DNA from: CAZMXI01 sp964570205
GTDB taxonomy: Bacteria > Planctomycetota > Phycisphaerae > Tepidisphaerales > Tepidisphaeraceae
Reading direction: 5' to 3'
NCBI GenBank assembly: GCA_964570205.1
Contig: CAZMXI010000031.1
Location: 1-33,367, forward strand
Length of the DNA: 33,367 nucleotides
Numbering within the stretch: position 1 is the stretch's first letter; each line of letters opens with the position of its first letter. The position numbers and the translations under genes were made by a program. Shown in pieces: positions 1-8,219 of this stretch. Under the pieces are notes generated by a model that worked only from the letters and a program-made list of their open reading frames with translations, was not told where the DNA came from and made no database searches.

Positions 1-108
1 GTGGGGTTCGCGCGCATGCCGCCGGTCTGGCTGAAAGATGGCGACACAATCACGGTGGAGGTCGAGGGCATCGGGGCCTTGTCCAATCCGGTTCGGGCTG
101 AGACATAG
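1..108 (+). CDS. Fumarylacetoacetate hydrolase family protein, C-terminal fragment
   Basis: This is the last 35 codons of a gene that begins before the window, ending at TAG (106-108). The tail contains GFARMPP, then LKDGDTITVEVEGIG and LSNPV. This matches the conserved end of FAH-family hydratase/hydrolases, where a 'GFA-(R/K)-x-P' stretch precedes 'GD-x-(V/I)-x-(V/I)-E-I-E-G-I-G-x-L-x-N-P'. Family members are cytoplasmic, use a divalent metal, and act on 2-oxo acids or fumarylpyruvate-like compounds in aromatic or sugar-acid catabolism. The catalytic N-terminal part is outside the window, so the substrate cannot be stated. The next gene is a carbohydrate-active lipoprotein, which would fit a sugar-acid role, but this is only inference. 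Confidence 0.75.
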   Translation: MGFARMPPVWLKDGDTITVEVEGIGALSNPVRAET

Positions 109-216
109 GGTGGTTCCTGCACAGGTTGCCATGGGAGGAGGTCTCCTTTATGGCCGGGCGGACGGGCGGCGGGTATAACTTCGCTTGGCCAGTCTTATCC
201 ACGTCAGGAGGAACAT

Positions 217-3200
217 ATGCGCATCATTCTCAGAGTTTTCCTGGTTGCGGTTCTTCTGGGGCTGCTGTCGGCCTGCATGCAGCGGGGTGGCGGCGAAGGG
301 GCGAAGCTTGAGCGGCGATTCCGCGAGCTGCCGATGGAGGATAAGCGGCTGACCGGGCCGTTGTTCTGGCTGCATGGCGATGAGACGCCCGAGCAGCTCC
401 AGATGTACNNNNNNNNNNGGTGGCAATGGCAATTTCACGGCCGAATCCCGGCCGCACAAGGACTGGCTGGGCGAGGGATGGTATCGCGACCTGGCGATCT
501 GCCTGGAGGCGGCGAAGAAGCATGACCTGAAGATGTGGATTTTCGATGAGAAGTGGTGGCCCAGCGGCGAGGTGGGGGGCAAGGTGCCGGTGGAGTATAG
601 CTGCAAGACGATGGAAGCGACGGCGGCGGATGTGGATGGGCCGGCCAGCTACGCGGCCGAGGGGTATGCGGGCCCGCAGTACATCGGCGCGGTGGCGGGA
701 AAGGTCGTGGAGGACGGCATCGATGCCTCGACGCTGCTGGATCTGTCGCGCTCGATCAAGGATGGCCGGCTGTCGTGGTCTGTGCCGCAGGGCAAGTGGA
801 AGGTGATGAAATTCACATGGAAGCACACCGGAGGGCACCTGCTGGTGGATGGCGCCAGCCAGGATTGCGTGGACTGGTACATCCAGACCGTCTATCAGCC
901 GCATTATGATCGGTTCAAGGAGGATTTCGGCAAGAGCATCGTCGGCTATTTCTATGATGAGCCCGAGACGCCGGGCGATTGGGGCACGGAAGTGCCGAAG
1001 ATGCTGGCCGAGCGGGGCATCGACTGGAAGGCGGCCTATGTGGCGCACAAGTTCAATCTGGCTGGAGAGGCGCAGGCGGCGGCGAAGTATCAGTATCGCG
1101 ATGCGCTGGCCGAGGCATGGGGCAGGACGATGTATGGCGGGATCACCAGGTGGTGCCGGGACCACAAGGTCACCTCAATCGGGCACTTCCTGGAGCATGC
1201 CAACGTCTATCTCAGCCCGCGGCACTGCGCGGGGAACATGATGCAGCTTCAGAAGTACTCGGACATGGGAGGCATCGACGCGGTGTTCCGTCAGTTCGCC
1301 ATCGGCAGGCGCGTGGCGAATGATCCGCCGTGCTGGCAGACGCCGAAGCTGGGCAGCTCGATCTCGCACGTCTATGGTAAGAAGGACGATGCAGCGATGG
1401 TCGAGATCTATGGCGCCCGCGGGCAGGATGTGAGCTATCCGGAAATGAAGTGGTGGCTGGACCACATGCAGGTCAGCGGCATCAACTTCATCATCCCGCA
1501 CTCGTTCAACCCCAAGAGCCCATTCGACACCGACTGCCCGCCGTACTTCTACAACAACGGCTACGAGCCGAGGTGGCCGCTCTACAGGGTGCTGGCCGAC
1601 TATTCCTCGCGGCTGAGCCTGATGCTCACCGGGGGCCGGCACGTCTGCCCGGTGGCGCTGCTGTACCTGGGCAACAGCCGGCACGTGGGCAAGTCGGTGA
1701 CGCCGGAATACATGAGCGAGGCGCTCCAGGATGCGCTGTATGACTGCGACTGGCTGCCGTATGATGTCTTCGAGGCGGATGCCAAGGTGGCCGGCGGCGA
1801 GTTGCGCCTGCGCGAGGAGCAATATCGCGTGCTGGTAGTGCCGCCGGTCGAGGTGATTCCCGTGCCGACCCTGGAGAAGCTCCAGCGGTTCTACGAGGCG
1901 GGCGGGATTGTCGTCGGGCATGGTTTCCTGCCGACAAAGTCGGCCACGATCGGCAAGACCTCGGCGGATGTGGCGAAACTGACGCAGGCCATCTGGGGCG
2001 AGCAACCCGCGACAGGGCTGGGCGCATGCCAGACGAGCCCGGCCGGCGGTCGGTCTTATCTGCTGCCGGAGAAACCGACCGTCGAGCAGTTGCAGCAGGT
2101 GCTGGCGGGCGATGCGAAGGTGCATCCAACGCTTGAAGTCGTCGAGGGCAGGACGGACAACTGGCTGCACGTGCTGCATCGGGTGAAAGCGGGTAGAGAC
2201 ATCTTCTTCATCACCAACCAGAACCACCAGGGCGATGCTCGGGCGTTCAAGTTCCGGTTCAAAGCCGCGGGCGTGCCGGAATTGTGGGATGCGATGCGGA
2301 ACGAGGTTTACGCACTGCCGCATCAGCGGGATGGCGAGCATGTGCTGATCGACCTGGCGATGCAGCCATCCGAAGGGGTGCTGGTGGTCTTCCAGCCCAA
2401 ATCGCGGAAACTGGCGCTGCGTGACCGCGGCGAGACGAAGGCCTCGCTGGCGGTGGAGCGCGTGCCTTCGCCCAAGGTGGAGCAGCCGGAGCCTGTCCTG
2501 GCGCAGGCGAAGAACCTGGAAGGGTGCCAGTGGATCTGGCATCCCGATGATGGCGCAATGGCCGCGCCGCCGGGCAAGCGGTTCTTCCGCAAGACGATCG
2601 ACCTGCCGGCGGATCGGCCGATTCGGTCGGCCAGGTTCGTCGTCTCGGGCGATAACCAGTTCACGCTTTTCGTGAACGACAAGGAGGCTGCGCAGAGCAG
2701 CAACTGGCAACAGCCCGCCGATGTGGATCTGGCCAAGCTGCTCCGGATCGGTCCCAACGTGCTGGCGATCGCGGCAACCAACGGTGGCGATGGCCCGAAT
2801 CCCGCGGGCATCGTCGGGAAACTGACGATCAGCTTCGGCGATGGCGCTCCGCTGGAAGTTCGAATCGACCAGACCTGGAAGGCCGCCAAGGTTGAAGCCC
2901 CGGGTTGGCAGGCCGCGAGTTTCAACGACGGCCAGTGGGCGAGCGCCAAGGCCGTAGCGAATTTCGGCGCTGCGCCCTGGGGCACGCTGGGCGGGCTGAC
3001 GCTCAGCCCGGTGAAAGCCGACCCGTTTGAGGGACGGTTCACCCTCTCCGAGGGCACCGACCTGGAGAGTTCAGCCGTCTACATCGAGATGGAACAGATC
3101 AAGCCAGAGGAGGCAGCGCGCGTGACGATCAACGGCCAGGATGCCGGCGGATTCATCAACCGCCCGCTTCGGCTGGACATCACGCGATGGGTGCGGAAGG

Positions 3201-3274
3201 GGCCGAATACGGTGAAGATCGAGCCGTTTGCGCCCGGCGCAGCGCGTGTGCTGGTCTATGGGACAGGCGACTGA
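217..3274 (+). CDS. Predicted lipoprotein glycoside hydrolase, GH106-like (alpha-L-rhamnosidase-type), interrupted by an assembly gap
   Basis: The start ATG at 217 follows a clear AGGAGG at 208-213. Residues 1-20 are a lipoprotein signal (hydrophobic stretch, then LLSAC), so the protein is probably membrane-anchored and exported. Ten N at 409-418 interrupt it after codon 64. Both sides sit on codon boundaries, so the true missing length should be a multiple of three although ten N are shown. Downstream, WLGEGWYRDL, LKMWIFDEKWWPSGEVGGK and VGYFYDEPE resemble the TIM-barrel region of GH106-type enzymes. Later parts look like beta-sandwich carbohydrate-binding modules (around GDNQFTLFVND and a C-terminal section with ITRWVRKGPNTV). 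About 951 residues follow the gap, which fits this large family. Expected action is removal of rhamnose or a related sugar from polysaccharides; specificity is not proven. Confidence 0.75.
409..418. other. Assembly gap (10 N) inside the GH106-like gene
   Basis: A run of exactly ten N. The reading frame before it (from 217) ends on a codon boundary at 408 and the frame after it starts on a boundary at 419, so a real length of ten would be a frameshift. The run is best read as a scaffold placeholder of unknown true length. Confidence 0.95.
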
Positions 3275-3306
3275 TCACTGATCCAACCATCATCTCGGCG
3301 CGGAGA

Positions 3307-3338
3307 ACAAGCCCCCGGACCGTAATCCGGGGGCTTGT
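3307..3338. terminator. Bidirectional intrinsic terminator between convergent genes
   Basis: A perfect 13-bp stem (3307-3319 with 3326-3338) and a six-base loop. It lies 32 bases after the glycosidase stop and 31 bases after the stop of the 24-heme cytochrome on the other strand. There is no long U-tract on either side, but the position and stem strength suggest it ends transcription from both directions. Confidence 0.7.
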
Positions 3339-3368
3339 CTTGCGGTCCCTCCGACCGCGTGACCGTCG

Positions 3369-6086
3369 TCAATCGTGAAGCAGGCGAACCGCCGCCGAGC
3401 GTTTCTTGGCGTTGTGAAAGTAGAGATAGACACGGGTTGAGTCAATGCCGTGGCAGTTGGCGCAGAGGTTGCGATCCACGTCCGGCTTAAGCATCGGCTT
3501 GACGGAGCTGAGGCGCGTTCGGCGCAATTCGGGCGGCACCTCGTGCTCAGGCACTTCCCGGCCGTGGGCCAGGTGGCATGTCGAGCAGGTGATTTCGCCG
3601 ACCATCTTCAGCCGCGACTCGATCTCGGTGGGGCGGGTGGCGGCCTGGGCAATCTTCAGCAGGGCGGTTTCAGGATGGCGGAAGATCGTCGGCTGTTCGG
3701 CCGTCTTGCCATCGTGGCATCCCAGGCAGGCCTTCTCGCTGTCGTTGGTGCCGCTGGGGCTTGTCTTGGCTGCCCAGAGGAGCTTGCGCACGCTGCCCTC
3801 GACGGCGTGGGTTGCGTGGCACGGCAGGCATGCGTGGTTGCCGGGCTTGTCCGCATCCAGCAGTTCGGGGCTGTGCATGCCTTTGGTGACATGACGTGGT
3901 TCCTCGTGACATTTCAGACACAGCTCCGAGGCCCTGGCGTTTTCGTCGATGCGCAGCAGGTGCTTGGCGCCGGCGCCGGCGTGGGGGTTGTGGCAGGTCT
4001 TGCAGACCACTTCCTCTTCGCCCAGCCGGTGATCAAGGCGCACGGGCAGTCCGTGTTCGAGCTTGCGGATAGGGCTGTCGGCCGAGACCGTTGCCGGGTG
4101 CAGCATCGCGCCGACGTGCGGCTTCTCGCCCTCCCTGGCGGCAAGCGTTCCGTGGCTGGGGTGGCAGCCCATGCAGGCCGCCTCATCCTTGTCGGCATCC
4201 TTGGGGATCGTCACCGCCCATCGCTGCTTCCCCGGATCATTGCTGTGCGGCCTGTGGCAGCTCGTGCACAGGTCGGCGTTCTTGTCCATCTTGCCCATCC
4301 ACGGCTTTTCGGCAGCTCGCGGATCGTGTAAGCCGCCCGCGACAGCGCTCTGGCCGAGGTGGCACTGTGTGCAAAGGGATGTGGCGTCAGCGCTGCGGAG
4401 CAGATGGCCGGACTGGGTCTTGCTGATATGCACGTTGTGGCAACTGGCGCAGGTGACGAAGCCCTCCGGCCTCTGATGCGAGGATTCATCGAACAGCGGC
4501 AGGGATGTCTGCTTGACAGATGGCCTGGCCTTCGGGCCAGTGGGGTGGTTGAACATCGCCACCGGGTGTTTGCCGGCGAGACCGTCCTTGCTGTGGCACT
4601 CCGCGCACAGGTCGTCAGTCGTCTTGGGCGTGTTCTTCGTGCCGACCCACATCGTCGGGCCATTGGCGTTGTGCACGGCGTGGCAGAACCCGCACTTGCC
4701 GGTCTCGGCGGCGGTGCGCCCGCGGGCGTTGCGGAAATCCTCCTTCGTGAAGTCATGCGAGCCGGCCAGAGATCGCGAATGTTCAGAGTGGCAACTGCCG
4801 CACAGGTCGTCGCCGGTCGTGAGCAGGAAGTGATTCTGCTGCGTTTCGTGCGGGTTGTGGCAGCTCAGGCACGCCACGGACTTCTTGTCCGGGTCATCCT
4901 TGGATGGGTAGAGCGTGAGCCGGGTGTCCTTGGGGATTCGACGCTGGTCGATCTCGCCGGGGTGGCTGAATGTGAGGGCGTTGTGCCGCGCGGCCACCTG
5001 GCCTTCATCGTGGCACGTGGTGCAGAGGCCCTGCGGGTCGCCGTTTTTCGGCTTGAGGTCGCGGGCGTAGGAATGGAACGTATGGCAGGCGCCGCACGGC
5101 CCGGACTGCTCGGCGGTCTGCTGAGAGCGATTCAGTTCGTTGGGGGCGGTCTTGCGCAGGTCGTGCGCTGAACCGGCCACCGTCGCCCGATCCTCGTGGC
5201 AACGGATGCACAGTCTGCTGTCATGCATGGTGTCGGCCAGCATTGCCCGGCCCGATTGGCCGTGATGCATCTTGTGGCACGACAGACAGATCAACCGGTT
5301 GTCCGTTCCAAGCCGCGTGCCCATCGCTTCGATCGCTTTGATGTCGGATGAGCGGGTGATGCGGGGATTCTGCGGGTGCTCGTGGGCGGCGTCCTGGTCC
5401 CACATCGCCGGCCGCATCTGTTCATGGCAGGTGACGCAGAGCTGGCTCGAATCGGTCGCCATGAGCAGCAGGTTGTCCTGCTTGGCGCCGTGCGCGGTAT
5501 GGCAGGTCTGGCAGACGAGCTGCTGATTGTCTGCGCCGGCGTGCGATCCGGCTTCCTTGAGCTTCCCGGGCAGAGCCCACGGCAGTTTGCCGATCGGGTG
5601 GGTGCCGGCCGCCGGGCCCTGGCTCTTGTCGGTATGACACGACTGGCAGAGCTGCCCCTGGTCGTTCCTCATGCGAAGGAAGAACACATCCTTCAAAGAC
5701 TGCTCGGCCTGGTTGTTGTGCGCTGTGTGGCAGGTGCGGCAGGCCATCCTCCCGCCTTCCAGCGGAAGTTCGGCTGGCACCTTCATGCCGGCCGAAGGGG
5801 TTGCCCCCGTCTGGTGTCCGTGGTCAAGCCAAACTTCGCGGCGCGAATCGGCCACCGAGCCATCGTGACACCCCAGGCAGGTCTCCTGCTCGGCTACCAG
5901 GGGTTTGTCAGGCTCTTCCATGAGATTGACGGCCCGTGGCCTCTTGAAGCTCTCCACCCATTCGGTGTGGCACAGCGCGCAATCGCGGCCGCTGTCGGGC
6001 CGGAAACCGGCCCGCTGGGCCATCGCCGGGCTGCACAACAGGCCGCCCAGCACCGTCAAGAGGATGCTCCGATGGCAAACCGTCAC
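3369..6086 (-). CDS. 24-heme secreted cytochrome c (doubled CXXCH family)
   Basis: The 905-aa product starts at GTG (6086-6084), which overlaps the stop of the upstream propeller gene as GTGA. The open frame runs further upstream, but that part only shadows the propeller gene. Residues 1-23 form a signal peptide ending AMA|Q, so it is exported without a lipid anchor. I count 24 CXXCH motifs, evenly spread from CALCH to CANCH. Many are of the form CXXCHxxH (CRTCHTAH, CLSCHNPH, CKTCHNPH), where the extra His can ligate a neighbouring heme, typical of doubled-CXXCH cytochromes. The tandem arrangement suggests growth by internal duplication. It is the last gene of the block, with a strong hairpin after it. 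The likely role is long-range electron transfer outside the inner membrane; no enzymatic domain is visible. Confidence 0.9.
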   Translation of the reverse strand: MTVCHRSILLTVLGGLLCSPAMAQRAGFRPDSGRDCALCHTEWVESFKRPRAVNLMEEPDKPLVAEQETCLGCHDGSVADSRREVWLDHGHQTGATPSAGMKVPAELPLEGGRMACRTCHTAHNNQAEQSLKDVFFLRMRNDQGQLCQSCHTDKSQGPAAGTHPIGKLPWALPGKLKEAGSHAGADNQQLVCQTCHTAHGAKQDNLLLMATDSSQLCVTCHEQMRPAMWDQDAAHEHPQNPRITRSSDIKAIEAMGTRLGTDNRLICLSCHKMHHGQSGRAMLADTMHDSRLCIRCHEDRATVAGSAHDLRKTAPNELNRSQQTAEQSGPCGACHTFHSYARDLKPKNGDPQGLCTTCHDEGQVAARHNALTFSHPGEIDQRRIPKDTRLTLYPSKDDPDKKSVACLSCHNPHETQQNHFLLTTGDDLCGSCHSEHSRSLAGSHDFTKEDFRNARGRTAAETGKCGFCHAVHNANGPTMWVGTKNTPKTTDDLCAECHSKDGLAGKHPVAMFNHPTGPKARPSVKQTSLPLFDESSHQRPEGFVTCASCHNVHISKTQSGHLLRSADATSLCTQCHLGQSAVAGGLHDPRAAEKPWMGKMDKNADLCTSCHRPHSNDPGKQRWAVTIPKDADKDEAACMGCHPSHGTLAAREGEKPHVGAMLHPATVSADSPIRKLEHGLPVRLDHRLGEEEVVCKTCHNPHAGAGAKHLLRIDENARASELCLKCHEEPRHVTKGMHSPELLDADKPGNHACLPCHATHAVEGSVRKLLWAAKTSPSGTNDSEKACLGCHDGKTAEQPTIFRHPETALLKIAQAATRPTEIESRLKMVGEITCSTCHLAHGREVPEHEVPPELRRTRLSSVKPMLKPDVDRNLCANCHGIDSTRVYLYFHNAKKRSAAVRLLHD

Positions 6087-7048
6087 CTGTTCACCTGTCC
6101 TGCCAGTTCCACGACCGCCACGCGATGGCCGGTCATCTCGACGACAAGCAACCTGCTTTTGCCGTCGAAGCACATGCCCATTGGGTGCTCGAACCGCAGC
6201 GGGTTGCCTTTGGCATCGGTCAGCACGCCAAGGTTGCCGCCGCGGCTGCTGAAGACCTGGATGACCTTCATGGTCGAATCGTTGACGAATACCCGGCCCT
6301 GGCCATCCACCACCAGCCCTTTGGGGCGATAAAGTTGACCAAGCTCGACGCCGAACCGACCCAACTCGCCCGCCCACTTGCCGGTCGGGCTGATCTTCTG
6401 CACGCGCGAACCGATCGCCTCGCTGACATAGACATAGTTGTCTGGTCCGGCCGCCAGCATGAACGGCCACTGGAACTGCCCGATGCCGCGCCCGAAGTCG
6501 CCGAGGGCCGTCCATTGGCGCGTGGCGTTGTCGCGCACGAGCACCCGATGATGGTCGTTGTCCGCCACATAGGTCCGCTTGCCGTCGGGGGTGATGACGA
6601 TGTCCGTCGGGTCGGCCGGTCCCGATGCGTCGATCTGCAGCGGGACGATGCCGCTAACCAGCTTGCCATCCTTGTCCCGCACGATGATCGCGTGATTGCC
6701 GCTGTCGGCGATCCAGAGCTGGTCCTGCGCGTCGACGGTGATGCCGACCGGGCGCTTGAGTTTGTGCTGGCCGACCTCGGTGATGGCTTCGTCAAGCTTG
6801 CCGTCGGGCGTGAAGCGGAGAATTCGGTCGTTGGCGCCGTCGGCCACGAAGATGCGCCCCTGGCTGTCCACCGCGACATCGGTGGGCATGTGCATCCTCT
6901 GCTCGGCCGGCGCGGCAAGGGTCGAGAGGACGGTGGCGGCGATGCGCTTGTCGGCCGGCACGGGTTCGCCGGCGCGCGCCGCCGCGCCGACCGCCATGGC
7001 CAGGGCGGCCGACCAGAATACCCGTGATGCCAGGCTATGGATTCCCAT
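6083..7048 (-). CDS. Secreted NHL-repeat beta-propeller protein
   Basis: A 321-aa protein. I chose the ATG at 7048 because it places a signal peptide (hydrophobic core, ending AAARA|GE) at the N terminus; an in-frame ATG at 7096 would add 16 polar residues. The body has regularly spaced NHL blades: MPTDVAVDSQGRIFVAD, RPVGITVDAQDQLWIAD, a TYVADNDHHRV blade, QFQWPFMLAAGPDNYVYVSE, RPKGLVVDGQGRVFVND and a last one near FEHPMGMCFD. This predicts a six-bladed propeller. There are no heme motifs and no lipobox, unlike the two other propellers of the block. It overlaps the triheme gene upstream by 14 bases and the 24-heme gene downstream by four, so these three are translationally coupled. A protein-docking role for the cytochromes is inference. 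Confidence 0.85.
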   Translation of the reverse strand: MGIHSLASRVFWSAALAMAVGAAARAGEPVPADKRIAATVLSTLAAPAEQRMHMPTDVAVDSQGRIFVADGANDRILRFTPDGKLDEAITEVGQHKLKRPVGITVDAQDQLWIADSGNHAIIVRDKDGKLVSGIVPLQIDASGPADPTDIVITPDGKRTYVADNDHHRVLVRDNATRQWTALGDFGRGIGQFQWPFMLAAGPDNYVYVSEAIGSRVQKISPTGKWAGELGRFGVELGQLYRPKGLVVDGQGRVFVNDSTMKVIQVFSSRGGNLGVLTDAKGNPLRFEHPMGMCFDGKSRLLVVEMTGHRVAVVELAGQVNR

Positions 7049-8219
7049 TGCCGTTCTGGCTGCCTCCGATGAGCCTTGGGATGAAGAATCGCTCACCTTC
7101 GCGGATTCGCTGCATGAGCTTTGCCAGTTCCAGCCGTTGCAGGAGCTTGGCTCGTTTCTGCGAATAGCCCATGCGGTCGAAATCGAAGGTGGATTGATCG
7201 GTGTGGCAGGAGACGCAACCCACCGGCTCGTTCAACAGCTTGCCCGCACCATCCTGGTGAACATCCCTGCGCTGGGCGTCGCCGAGCGGCAGCTTGGCCA
7301 ACCTGAGCATGGCCTGCGCATCCCTCCGGAAGGACCCGTCATTAGCCTCGCGCACGATCTTGGCGCCATACTCGCCTCTCGCGTGCTGGGGCAGCTCATC
7401 TGCCAGGCGATCGACGGCCCGCTTCCACACCGGACTGCCCGGCTCCGTCGTCTCGAACTGAAGCAGCAGGTCCGTGAGCTGGCGGTCTTCGCCGGCCACG
7501 GCCACTGCTTCCCTCAGATGCCGAACGATGGTCGAGTGCGCGCTGGCCGGATCGCCGTGGATCCTCTCATCGCTGGTCTCCACGTACTTCAGCAATTGCA
7601 GCAGCGCCGGCGGTTCCCGGCGATGTCCCGTTGTCGTGCTGATCCAGACCGGATGAGCAGATGCGTCCGCCGGGCTGTGGCACATCTGGCAGCTCAGGAA
7701 TGTCGCGTGGAAGTTCGCGAACGCCGGGATCTTGGCGTCTTTGGTGTGCGGCAGGGGGTCATGACATCCGGAAGGCGTGCAACCATTCTGCGGATCGACC
7801 TGGAACCATCGCTCGATGCCGTGATAGTGCCCGATCGGCGCGCGGGCGGCGGGGCCGGTGACGCCCGGCACGTCGGCGGACCGCAGCGCGGCTGCGTCAA
7901 CGCGCGCCTGCCACTCCAGGAAGCGCTTCGGAACCGGCTGCGGGAAGAACACCGTGCGCACCAGCGACATGGTCGCGGCGTACCCCGCCCACAGCAGCAC
8001 CACCACAAGCGCCATCGCATACACGCGGACAAAACTCTCCTTCAGTCCGTGCCAGAGACGCTTGATCCTCTGGCTCAGCGGCGGCCTGGGCGGAGGGGCC
8101 GGCGGCTCAGGAATCACGGCGGCCTGATCCGCCGGCGGATTCCCGGCGGCCTGATGCGCGTCGACGTCCTGCTTAAGCCGCTCGTCGCTGCCAGGAGTGC
8201 CGGGGTGCTGGTTATCCAT
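7035..8219 (-). CDS. Membrane-anchored triheme cytochrome c
   Basis: A 394-aa protein whose ATG (8219) follows GAGGAGG at about 7-base spacing on the minus strand; the start overlaps the end of the cytochrome b/c fusion gene by eight bases. The first 60 residues are polar and proline-rich, presumably cytoplasmic. One transmembrane helix follows at about 66-88 and the rest should be periplasmic. There are three heme attachment sites: a CX4CH (CTPSGCH, residues 147-153), a CXXCH (CQMCH, 177-181) and CVSCH near the C terminus. Between the second and third lies a roughly 160-residue helical stretch without motifs. It probably takes electrons from the adjacent quinol-oxidising fusion protein and passes them to periplasmic or outer-membrane cytochromes. 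I do not recognise a named family. Confidence 0.8.
   Translation of the reverse strand: MDNQHPGTPGSDERLKQDVDAHQAAGNPPADQAAVIPEPPAPPPRPPLSQRIKRLWHGLKESFVRVYAMALVVVLLWAGYAATMSLVRTVFFPQPVPKRFLEWQARVDAAALRSADVPGVTGPAARAPIGHYHGIERWFQVDPQNGCTPSGCHDPLPHTKDAKIPAFANFHATFLSCQMCHSPADASAHPVWISTTTGHRREPPALLQLLKYVETSDERIHGDPASAHSTIVRHLREAVAVAGEDRQLTDLLLQFETTEPGSPVWKRAVDRLADELPQHARGEYGAKIVREANDGSFRRDAQAMLRLAKLPLGDAQRRDVHQDGAGKLLNEPVGCVSCHTDQSTFDFDRMGYSQKRAKLLQRLELAKLMQRIREGERFFIPRLIGGSQNGNGNP

Noticed and set aside
1175..2710. A 511-codon open frame on the - strand
   Set aside because: It is antisense to the GH106-like gene, with low-complexity Arg/His/Leu composition and no recognisable motif.
6087..6515. 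N-terminal extension of the 24-heme protein
   Set aside because: The frame is open up to 6515, but this part overlaps the propeller gene in another frame and has no heme motif or signal. The GTG at 6086 gives a good signal peptide and a GTGA overlap.
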